Under the pieces are notes generated by a model that did no database searches, was not told where the DNA came from, and worked only from the letters and a program-made list of their open reading frames with translations. From an uncultured Desulfotignum sp. (GTDB taxonomy: Bacteria > Desulfobacterota > Desulfobacteria > Desulfobacterales > Desulfobacteraceae), in the NCBI GenBank assembly GCA_937951975.1, contig CALGAJ010000199.1, forward strand, positions 1-10,581: a DNA stretch of 10,581 bases, in the 5' to 3' direction. A program made the position numbers and the translations under genes. Positions within the stretch are counted from its first letter, which is position 1. Every line of letters starts with the position of its first letter. Positions 5,064-10,581 of the stretch are shown here, one piece after another.

Positions 5064-7184
5064 TCACGCCCGCAGAGTTCGCGTTGCGTTGAGTAATGCA
5101 AGAAGCGCAGTTCCCACGTCCGCAAATACAGCTTCCCACATGGTGGCCATCCCTAGAGCGCCCAAAGAAATAAACACCCCTTTAACGAAAAATGCCAACG
5201 CAATATTTTGCCAGACGATTCGCCGGGTATGCCTGGCGAGCCCGACTGCTTCTGCCATTTTAGCTGGTGCATCAGTCATCAGCACCACATCGGCAGTTTC
5301 GATGGCAGCGTCCGAACCCAGGCCACCCATGGCCACCCCGACATCGGCCCGCGCCAAGACCGGCGCATCGTTAATACCATCTCCTACAAATGCAACCTTG
5401 CTGCCATCTTTGGTTTCTGCAAGAATCTGTTCGAAAATGCGGACCTTGTCTTCCGGCAGTAATCCCGCGTAAAATTGATCCAGATGGAGTAATTTGGCAA
5501 CACCTGCTGCGGAGCGTTCATTGTCCCCCGTCAGCATTACAAGCTTCGAAATTCCATTTTCCCTTAACTGCTCCATGGCCTCCTCGGCATCCGGTTTCAG
5601 CTGATCACCGATAAGAATGTAACCGGCATATTGATCATCTACCACCACATGGGCCACAGTGCTGTCAAAATCGCACTCTCCATGATCGATACCTCTTTCA
5701 TGCAAAAGGGAGTCGTTTCCGACAAGGATGGTCTTTCCATCATATTCGGCTGAAACACCCATGCCGGGGATAGCAACGTGACCGCTCACCAGCGACTCAT
5801 CAATAGAAAGGCCTTTGCTATTCATTGCTTCTACGATGGATTTCGCAATAGGGTGATCGGAGTGCAGTTCCACCCCGGCAGCCATTTTCAACAACTGGTC
5901 AGAGGAGAAACCACTTTGGGTCACAACACTGTCTACCGTAAAGACGCCGTGGGTCAAGGTACCGGTCTTATCGAAAACCACTGTCTTGACTTTTGAAAGC
6001 GCATCGATAAACATTGATCCCTTGATCAGAATTCCATTGCGCGAGGCCCGCCCTATGCCTCCGAAATAGCCCAGCGGAATGCTGACGACCAGGGCGCAGG
6101 GGCAGGAGATCACTAGAAGGACCAGGGCGCGGTAAATCCAGGTGGAAAACTGGGCACCTTCAATCAGAAGCGGTGGAACCAGTGCAATAACAGCCGCAAT
6201 GGCGACCACCGCCGGAGTATAGTAACGGGCAAAGGTGGTGATGAATTTTTCCGTATTCGCCTTTCTGGCAGCCGCACTTTCCACCAGTTCCAGCACGCGT
6301 GCAATGGAAGAGGCTTCAAAAGGCTTTGTGACTTGGACTGCAAGTGCCGACGCCTTGTTGATACTTCCGGCCAGAACGGCATCTCCCGGACGGATTTGAA
6401 CCGGAACCGGTTCGCCGGTCAAGGGGGACGTGTCTACCTGAGAAGTTCCTTCAATCACCTTTCCATCCAGAGCAATTTTCTCACCGGGTTTGACCAGGAT
6501 GACCTCACCCACCTTCACTTTCTCAGGGGTTGTTTCCTGTAAACCGTTTTCTGTTCTGAGCAAAGCCTTGTTCGGCCGGGCAGCAATCAGGCTGCGGACC
6601 GATCGTCGGGACTTGGAAACCGCCATGTCCTGAAGCAGCTCACCGACCTTGAAAAACAACATCACCCCAACCGCCTCTGACATGGCATGAATGGCCATGG
6701 CACCGGCGGTGGCTATGACCATGAGCACATTTTCATCAAAGAACTGTCCGCGCCTCACGGTCCGCAGTGCACCAGTGAAAACGTTCCATCCTGCCAGCAA
6801 ATAGGCAATTAGCACAATGGGATACTCCACCCATGCCCATGGCATTTGATGAAGCTGATCTTCAGTGAACAGATGAAAAGCAAACACAGTGCCTGCGATG
6901 GCAATAACCCCGATTTGTTTTCGGAAATCACTTGATTCTTGCCGGTCGCTGTCAGCTTTCGAATCCCGGGTTTGGGTCTCGATTTTGACGTGGGGTTCGA
7001 TCCGTGTGATTGTCGCGAGAGCCTTGGAAACATCAGCGGCCTTTAAATGCAAAGTGAGAGTGGCAAAATCCAAAACCGCTGATTCGACACCGTCGGTTTT
7101 CAACAATTCCCTCTCGATCTTGGCCGCGCAGGTACTGCAATCCAGATTTTGAACCCGGAATTTTTTTTCTTGAATGGGTTGCAT
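5064..7184 (-). CDS. P1B-type heavy-metal ATPase, ZntA/CadA-like (Zn/Cd/Pb efflux)
   Basis: A 706-residue inner-membrane pump that exports divalent soft metals from the cytoplasm using ATP. One N-terminal heavy-metal-associated domain carries DCSTCAAK (Cys16, Cys19), the form usual in Zn/Cd/Pb pumps. Core motifs are TGEP (256-259), CPC in the transport helix (361-363), DKTGT with phosphorylated Asp405, the HP motif (444-445), TGDN (552-555) and GDGINDAP (601-608). The last helices contain Lys668 and Asp689 (FFVKG, FADVG), equivalent to the ZntA residues that mark the P1B-2 class; this argues against copper (P1B-1) specificity. Length and ending (LLNATRTLRA) are normal. ATG 7184 has AAAGGA 8 bases upstream and lies 36 bases after SHOCT copy B, so it is probably in the same operon as the ZraP-like gene and under the sigma-54-like promoter at 8019-8034. 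Confidence 0.95.
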   Translation of the reverse strand: MQPIQEKKFRVQNLDCSTCAAKIERELLKTDGVESAVLDFATLTLHLKAADVSKALATITRIEPHVKIETQTRDSKADSDRQESSDFRKQIGVIAIAGTVFAFHLFTEDQLHQMPWAWVEYPIVLIAYLLAGWNVFTGALRTVRRGQFFDENVLMVIATAGAMAIHAMSEAVGVMLFFKVGELLQDMAVSKSRRSVRSLIAARPNKALLRTENGLQETTPEKVKVGEVILVKPGEKIALDGKVIEGTSQVDTSPLTGEPVPVQIRPGDAVLAGSINKASALAVQVTKPFEASSIARVLELVESAAARKANTEKFITTFARYYTPAVVAIAAVIALVPPLLIEGAQFSTWIYRALVLLVISCPCALVVSIPLGYFGGIGRASRNGILIKGSMFIDALSKVKTVVFDKTGTLTHGVFTVDSVVTQSGFSSDQLLKMAAGVELHSDHPIAKSIVEAMNSKGLSIDESLVSGHVAIPGMGVSAEYDGKTILVGNDSLLHERGIDHGECDFDSTVAHVVVDDQYAGYILIGDQLKPDAEEAMEQLRENGISKLVMLTGDNERSAAGVAKLLHLDQFYAGLLPEDKVRIFEQILAETKDGSKVAFVGDGINDAPVLARADVGVAMGGLGSDAAIETADVVLMTDAPAKMAEAVGLARHTRRIVWQNIALAFFVKGVFISLGALGMATMWEAVFADVGTALLALLNATRTLRA

Positions 7185-7220
7185 ATTTCAATCCTTTTGA
7201 GGATGATTTCCAACATACGC

Positions 7221-7487
7221 TTATGGGCGGGTGAGGGTTTGTCTCATTTTAAGAAATTCTTCCCGTGTAATTTCCCCCTTTGCAAATCGTGCCTTCAAGA
7301 TCGCTTCTGAGTCGAATCGGTCCTGTTCCGGCCACCGCGGCTCATGCGGCTGGGACTTGAAGATCCGGACAACGAGAAACACTATCAATAATATTATCAT
7401 GCCCCATAACAGCAGCGAAAACATGCTTCCCGGCAAAAAATTCCCCCACCAGCCACCTGATAAAGGTCCATAATTACAGCCCCACAT
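7221..7487 (-). CDS. SHOCT-domain small membrane protein (copy B)
   Basis: An 88-residue paralogue of the protein at 1673-1939, with the same Cys/Trp-rich start (MWGCNYG...GGWWG), one membrane helix (~22-43) and a C-terminal SHOCT hairpin (AILKARFAKGEITREEFLKM). ATG 7487 follows AGGAGG by 7 bases; a TTG two codons earlier is rejected for poor spacing. It stands between the ZraP-like gene, separated by a strong stem-loop, and the metal ATPase 36 bases downstream. The context suggests an accessory role in metal efflux or envelope response; the mechanism is unknown. Confidence 0.9.
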   Translation of the reverse strand: MWGCNYGPLSGGWWGNFLPGSMFSLLLWGMIILLIVFLVVRIFKSQPHEPRWPEQDRFDSEAILKARFAKGEITREEFLKMRQTLTRP

Positions 7488-7513
7488 GAGCAATCCTCCT
7501 TTTTTTAGATATT

Positions 7514-7550
7514 GTATGATACAGCCGGTTCAAATCCGGCTGTATCATAC
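7514..7550 (-). other. 15-bp perfect stem-loop between the ZraP-like and SHOCT genes
   Basis: Arms 7514-7528 and 7536-7550 pair perfectly over 15 bp around a 7-base loop, 17 bases after the ZraP-like stop. In transcription direction the stem is followed by AATATCT and an A-run leading to the SHOCT ribosome site, not by a T-run, so it is not a classic terminator. Expected effects are stabilisation of the upstream ZraP-like mRNA or reduced downstream expression. The related element at 3366-3402 carries a paired G-C/T-A exchange, which supports selection for the structure. Confidence 0.75.
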
Positions 7551-7567
7551 CTGTGGAAATGGTTTGA

Positions 7568-7945
7568 CTACCAGCAACCACGTCCGTATCCGCCGCCCAT
7601 GCGGCCGTGATGACCAGCATTATTCCGGGCAGGCAGGTTATACGCCCGGGCCTGGGCTCTCAACTGATCATGCAGAGAAGCAATTTCACGCCCCAGTTCC
7701 GCTGTCCGCTCAGGATCGGGATTGGACGTTGCCAGCAGAGCGTTGTACTCGCCTTTTTTAGCGGCAAGATCATGCCTGAGTTGGGCGGTGCTGTCATAGA
7801 ACTCCTGATAATTGCCGTCGTAATTTCCGGCCATTGCCCCGCCCGTGGGACCGCCCCAGTAGCCATCCCAATAACAGGCATACGCCTGGGTTCCGATCAG
7901 CGCGATTAAAGAAATTGCCGCAAGTATCAACATGGTCTTTTTCAT
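7568..7945 (-). CDS. ZraP-like periplasmic metal-binding / heavy-metal sensor protein
   Basis: A 125-residue protein starting at ATG 7945 with GGAGG 8 bases upstream. Residues 1-23 form a signal peptide ending TQAYA. The mature part has a Gly/Trp/Tyr-rich start (CYWDGYWGGP), an alpha-helical hairpin at ~46-102 (FYDSTAQLRHDLAAKKGEYN ... NPDPERTAELGREIASLHDQ), as in the ZraP/Spy/CnrX-like periplasmic metal-resistance proteins, and a His/Met/Gly-rich tail (GHHGRMGGGYGRGCW) with one more Cys. Such proteins bind zinc or act as chaperones and dampen a ZraS-type sensor. The divergent neighbour here is exactly such a sensor pair. The Cys after the cleavage site lacks a proper lipobox (no Leu at -3), so lipidation is unlikely. 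This is the intact parent-type gene of the mini copy at 3420-3548 and the relic at 1942-1977. The symbol zraP is plausible but the sequence is too diverged to assign. Confidence 0.85.
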   Translation of the reverse strand: MKKTMLILAAISLIALIGTQAYACYWDGYWGGPTGGAMAGNYDGNYQEFYDSTAQLRHDLAAKKGEYNALLATSNPDPERTAELGREIASLHDQLRAQARAYNLPARNNAGHHGRMGGGYGRGCW

Positions 7946-7987
7946 GATTTTTCCCTCCGTTTTGTTGTTTTTACTTTAATGGGTTAT

Positions 7988-8002
7988 GGCACCCTGTGTG
8001 CC
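7988..8002 (-). repeat. GGCAC-N5-GTGCC inverted repeat, copy C
   Basis: Perfect 5-bp arms around CCTGT, beginning ~6 bases after the start site predicted from the sigma-54-like element. Same position and spacing as in leader B. It may be a 5'-end mRNA hairpin, an operator, or a tandem sigma-54-like box. Confidence 0.5.
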
Positions 8003-8018
8003 GTTGGTTATATGTATA

Positions 8019-8034
8019 TCCAAGTTGTGTGCCA
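8019..8034 (-). promoter_or_regulatory. Sigma-54-like promoter of the ZraP-like/SHOCT/ATPase operon
   Basis: The minus strand reads TGGCACACAACTTGGA. The -24 box is consensus, the spacing is right, and the -12 box is TTGG rather than TTGC. Predicted start is near 8008, giving a leader of ~63 bases. Known ZraR targets use sigma-54, and an NtrC-family regulator is encoded ~2 kb away, so regulation by it is a reasonable inference. Confidence 0.68.
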
Positions 8035-8060
8035 CTGAATCAATAAAAAACATATCTATT

Positions 8061-8083
8061 TGAAATTAATGAGAATAATTTCA
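8061..8083. promoter_or_regulatory. 8-bp inverted repeat, candidate activator site (copy C)
   Basis: TGAAATTA (8061-8068) and TAATTTCA (8076-8083) are perfect inverted arms with a 7-base spacer. Its centre is ~64 bases upstream of the predicted sigma-54 start, close but acceptable for an enhancer-binding protein. The same TGAAATTAA core opens the longer inverted repeat in leader A. It could serve both divergent directions. Confidence 0.5.
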
Positions 8084-8167
8084 TAAAAGATTAAATGTTC
8101 CAGGGAGTTTGAAAAAAAGGGATGGAACAGGTCGGGACTATATTACCCATTTTTATGTTCAGATATA

Positions 8168-8203
8168 GCAACCTGTTGCCAAAATACCCAATTGTGTGAT
8201 AAT
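8168..8203 (+). promoter_or_regulatory. Probable sigma-70 promoter of the sensor-kinase gene, with a small palindrome
   Basis: TTGCCA (8176-8181), a 16-base spacer and an extended -10, TGTGATAAT (8195-8203), form a good vegetative promoter. Transcription would begin near 8210, almost at ATG 8212; this favours the in-frame ATG 8236 as the true start, or a nearly leaderless mRNA. The palindrome GCAAC-CT-GTTGC (8168-8179) overlaps the -35 box and could be a repressor site. Confidence 0.5.
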
Positions 8204-8211
8204 AGATCTTT

Positions 8212-10026
8212 ATGCAGAAAAAAAAAGACAACATCATGCGCCATGACACATCCCGCCCAAACCGAATCGGCCTGAACATATCCCCTTGGGTGATCATTGG
8301 ATCGGTGGGCATCCTCCTGGTTGTCGCAGTGGTGCTGGCCTATCAGAACTACAGCCGGGAAAAAAAATACATGTCCCGGATCCTGAGTGAAAAAGGGGCA
8401 GCAGTTATCCAGGCGGTGGAAGCCGGTGTCCGGACCGGGATGATGGGGATGATGTGGGGCGGCCAACAGATCCAGACCCTGATCGATGAAACCGCCCAGC
8501 TTACCGATATCCTTTATATCACTGTGGTAGATCAGAAAGGACTGATTCTGGCCAGCAGCAATCATGACCTGATCAGCACCCGGATGGAACCGGGGTTGCC
8601 GCAAATCCACCCGGATTCACCAGAGGCTGTCAACTGGCGCATAAAACGCGTTGACAGCCGGCAGGAGGTATTTGAGGTATACCGTTATTTCCGTCCCATA
8701 ACCGATCAAGCCAACTGGATGTCCCGCCGCATGGGGCGGATGATGCCGGGGCATGGCATGGGAATGGACAATGACTGGTGCTTTCCCGGAACAAATGCCG
8801 GCAAAGATACGATCATGATGGTTGGTCTGGATCCCCGCCCGTTTGTTGATGCGCGTCAGGAGGATGTTCGCAACACGGTGATCATATCCGGGGTTCTGGT
8901 CATTCTGGGAATGGCCGGTTTCATTTCCCTGTTCTGGCTGCAGAACTATCGGTCAGCCAGGCGCTCTCTTCAAGATACCAGTGCGGTGGCCGACCAGGTG
9001 GTGGCCAGTCTTCCCGTGGGGTTGATCACCACGGACAAGAATGGGAAAATCGCATTTTTCAACACCGCTGCTGAGCGCATCACCGGGCTTGATCTGTCCC
9101 GGGCCCGGGGTGAGGCGCCCGATGCAGTGCTGCCATATGATTTCCGGGCAGTAAAGGCATCTCTGGACCGGGGGGAAACCATTGTTGAAAAAGAGATGGC
9201 ATGCGAATTTGTGGAGGGAACCGTGGTTCCGGTGAGTGTCAGCGCATCGGAAATCATCAACGAGGAAGGGCATTTTGTGGGACAGCTCCTGATCATTCGG
9301 GACCTTGGCGAAGTCCGGCGGCTCCAGGATGAAATCCGCCGAAAGGAAAAACTGGCAGCGATTGGCGGACTTGCCGCCGGTGTGGCCCATGAAATCAGAA
9401 ATCCCTTGAGTTCCATCAAAGGTATCGCCTCATATTACCGGGACAAATTTGAGGACGGCAGCGAAGACAAACAGATGGCCGGAATCATGATCGAGGAAGT
9501 GGACCGGTTGAACCGGGTTATCAGTGAACTGCTGGAATTCACCCGGCCGGCACAACTGAAGCCGAAGCCGGTGGATATCAACCAACTCGTCGAACACTCA
9601 ACCCGCCTGATTCAGCAGGAAGCAGCGGCAAAAAACATCCAGGTGGAGCTGCATCCAGGATCCGGTACTGCGGAGGCAAGCGTGGACCCGGACCGCCTGA
9701 CCCAGTGTTTTTTGAATGTGTACCTGAATGCGCTCCAGGCCATGGAAAACTCCGGTAAATTGACCATTACCACCGCCATCAGGAACAAAACCCATGTCAT
9801 CATCGATATCAAAGACACTGGTCCGGGCATATCAGCAGATGATGTGGACAAAATCTTTGACCCCTATTTCACGACAAAGCCCAAGGGCACCGGACTGGGA
9901 CTGGCCATTGTCCACAAGATCATCGACGCCCACCAGGGTCAGATCAAGGTCCGCAGTACCCCCGGCCGGGGCACGGTCTTTTCCATTGTTTTACCTGTAA
10001 CCGCAGAGCATAGAGGTGAAGGATGA
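8212..10026 (+). CDS. ZraS/HydH-like membrane sensor histidine kinase with PAS domain
   Basis: A 604-residue protein, or 596 if ATG 8236 is used; neither start has a strong ribosome site. Two membrane helices (~24-44 and ~221-243) flank a periplasmic sensor domain of ~175 residues. This contains a Met/His-rich loop (MSRRMGRMMPGHGMGMDNDW, 170-189, then Cys190) and another Met cluster (GMMGMMWGG, 76-84), a plausible metal-binding site. A PAS domain follows (~255-365), then HisKA with phospho-acceptor His393 in VAHEIRNPLSSIKG, and the ATPase domain with N-box (Asn502/Asn506), DTGPGI (535-540) and GTGLGLAIV (559-567). Its stop overlaps the regulator's start by 4 bases (ATGA), so the two are translationally coupled. 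The divergent ZraP-like gene mirrors the zraP-zraSR arrangement of enterobacteria. The actual signal (zinc, lead, copper or envelope damage) is not determined by sequence. Confidence 0.93.
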   Translation: MQKKKDNIMRHDTSRPNRIGLNISPWVIIGSVGILLVVAVVLAYQNYSREKKYMSRILSEKGAAVIQAVEAGVRTGMMGMMWGGQQIQTLIDETAQLTDILYITVVDQKGLILASSNHDLISTRMEPGLPQIHPDSPEAVNWRIKRVDSRQEVFEVYRYFRPITDQANWMSRRMGRMMPGHGMGMDNDWCFPGTNAGKDTIMMVGLDPRPFVDARQEDVRNTVIISGVLVILGMAGFISLFWLQNYRSARRSLQDTSAVADQVVASLPVGLITTDKNGKIAFFNTAAERITGLDLSRARGEAPDAVLPYDFRAVKASLDRGETIVEKEMACEFVEGTVVPVSVSASEIINEEGHFVGQLLIIRDLGEVRRLQDEIRRKEKLAAIGGLAAGVAHEIRNPLSSIKGIASYYRDKFEDGSEDKQMAGIMIEEVDRLNRVISELLEFTRPAQLKPKPVDINQLVEHSTRLIQQEAAAKNIQVELHPGSGTAEASVDPDRLTQCFLNVYLNALQAMENSGKLTITTAIRNKTHVIIDIKDTGPGISADDVDKIFDPYFTTKPKGTGLGLAIVHKIIDAHQGQIKVRSTPGRGTVFSIVLPVTAEHRGEG

Positions 10027-10581
10027 GCACGCAGAACATGACCCATATTCTGATTGTGGATGATGATGCCAACCATGTCAAAACCCTGGAGACCCTTGTC
10101 AAGGCCTGGGGATATCAGGTTTCAACGGCCGATGACGGTGCCGCAGCGGTTGAGATGGTCAAAGAAAGACCCTTTGCCCTGATTCTGATGGATGTCCGCA
10201 TGGCGCAGATGAGCGGTATCGAAGCCCTCAAGAGGATCAAAGCATACAACCCGGCCATACCGATCCTGATCATGACTGCATATTCTTCGGTTGATTCAGC
10301 CGTGGAGGCCTTGAAAGAAGGGGCATATGACTATCTCACCAAACCGCTGGATTTTGAAGTGCTCAAACTCAGTCTGGCGCGAGCGCTGGAGCATTCCGGC
10401 CTGAAGGCGGAAAATGCATCCATGAAATCCAGAATCAGTTCTGATTACCAGCTGAAAAACATTATCGGAAAGAGCCGGCCGATGAAGGAACTGATCGACA
10501 TGATGGCTATGATCGCCCCGTCTGAGGCAACCGTGCTGATCACAGGGGAGAGCGGCACAGGAAAAGAACTGATCGCCAAAT
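10023..10581 (+). CDS. NtrC/ZraR-family sigma-54 response regulator (partial)
   Basis: The first 186 codons are visible. Residues 1-~125 form a receiver domain with the acidic pocket DDD (13-15), phospho-acceptor Asp57 in LMDVRM, and the conserved Thr/Lys signature (MTAYSS and YLTKPLD). After a linker, the sigma-54 AAA+ domain begins (IIGKSRPMKELIDMM...) with Walker A GESGTGKE just before the window edge. The sigma-54-contacting GAFTGA loop and the DNA-binding domain are outside the window. GAGGTGAAGG precedes ATG 10023 inside the end of the sensor gene. It is the likely activator of the sigma-54-like promoters at 8019, 3621 and 2050. Confidence 0.93.
   Translation, partial: MSTQNMTHILIVDDDANHVKTLETLVKAWGYQVSTADDGAAAVEMVKERPFALILMDVRMAQMSGIEALKRIKAYNPAIPILIMTAYSSVDSAVEALKEGAYDYLTKPLDFEVLKLSLARALEHSGLKAENASMKSRISSDYQLKNIIGKSRPMKELIDMMAMIAPSEATVLITGESGTGKELIAK

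Larger units (their letters stand above)
7946..8083 (-). repeat. Duplicated promoter/leader, copy C (complete)
   Basis: The most complete of the three leaders. In transcription order it contains the TGAAATTA inverted repeat (8083-8061), AT-rich linker, sigma-54-like element (8034-8019), a second CGGCACACA 31 bases on, and an AT-rich leader ending in GGAGG before the ZraP-like ATG. It lies in the divergent region shared with the sensor-kinase gene. Confidence 0.88.

Noticed and set aside
5023..5472. Plus-strand open frame opposite the P-type ATPase
   Set aside because: It is a shadow of the ATPase coding frame with low-complexity Ala/Ser/Thr composition and no ribosome site.
5064..7184. Copper-type (CopA) assignment for the ATPase
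   Set aside because: The CPC motif alone is shared, but Lys668 and Asp689 in the last helices and the DCSTCAAK domain fit the Zn/Cd/Pb class.
7514..7550. Stem-loop read as an ordinary Rho-independent terminator
   Set aside because: Neither strand has a T-run directly after the stem; in the transcript direction it is followed by an A-run and the SHOCT ribosome site.
7568..7945. ZraP-like protein and mini-ZraP as lipoproteins because of Cys24
   Set aside because: The residues before the Cys (A-Y-A) lack the Leu at -3 of a lipobox; ordinary signal peptidase cleavage fits better.
1978..8083. Three repeated leaders as a mobile element or CRISPR-like array
   Set aside because: Copies are far apart, in the same orientation, each tied to the same gene start, with no transposase, terminal repeats or regular spacers.
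8143..8610. Minus-strand open frame opposite the sensor kinase start
   Set aside because: It overlaps a certain gene, is rich in His/Asp/Pro from antisense codons and has no recognisable domain.

Overview
The window looks like a metal- and envelope-stress locus from a Gram-negative bacterium. I infer a sulfate-reducing or related member of the former deltaproteobacteria (Desulfobacterota). The grounds are an outer-membrane beta-barrel porin, a sigma-54 two-component system of the ZraS/ZraR (HydH/HydG) type, a eukaryotic-type Ser/Thr kinase carrying a sulfatase-modifying-factor-like domain, and mid-range GC content. Genus-level placement is a guess. No RNA genes, transposases or CRISPR arrays were seen.

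Layout. From about 8.08 kb down to position 1 all confident genes lie on the minus strand. In transcription order they are: a ZraP-like periplasmic metal-binding protein (7945-7568), a strong stem-loop, a small membrane SHOCT protein (7487-7221), a Zn/Cd/Pb-type P1B ATPase (7184-5064), a phosphate-selective-porin-like outer-membrane protein (4924-3716), a 42-residue miniature of the ZraP-like protein (3548-3420), a secreted Met/His/Gly-rich PepSY-like protein (3122-2562), a 441-base stretch without a confident gene that holds a possible decayed secreted-protein gene, a second SHOCT protein (1939-1673), a small PepSY-like cytoplasmic protein (1640-1320), and a membrane Ser/Thr kinase that runs off the left edge (1298-1). 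Diverging on the plus strand are the sensor kinase (8212-10026) and its response regulator (10023 to the right edge).

The most striking feature is a regulatory cassette present three times. Each copy has a sigma-54-like promoter (TGGCAC-N5-TTG), a 31-bp-spaced repeat of GGCACACA, and the start of a ZraP-like gene. In the copy at 8.0 kb the gene is complete (125 codons). At 3.5 kb it carries a clean in-frame internal deletion, explained by a 9-bp near-direct repeat, leaving a 42-codon ORF. At 1.95 kb it is reduced to 11 codons directly in front of the SHOCT gene. Two copies also have a long inverted repeat upstream of the promoter that could be the activator site. The stem-loop after the gene is kept in the full-length and mini copies and shows a compensatory base-pair change.

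Working model (inference). The sensor, with a Met/His-rich periplasmic loop, detects metal or envelope stress. Its sigma-54-dependent partner then activates the duplicated promoters. This would produce periplasmic metal-binding proteins (ZraP-like, mini-ZraP, PepSY-like), SHOCT membrane proteins, the efflux ATPase, and, from the leftmost copy, a membrane Ser/Thr kinase with a small PepSY-like partner.
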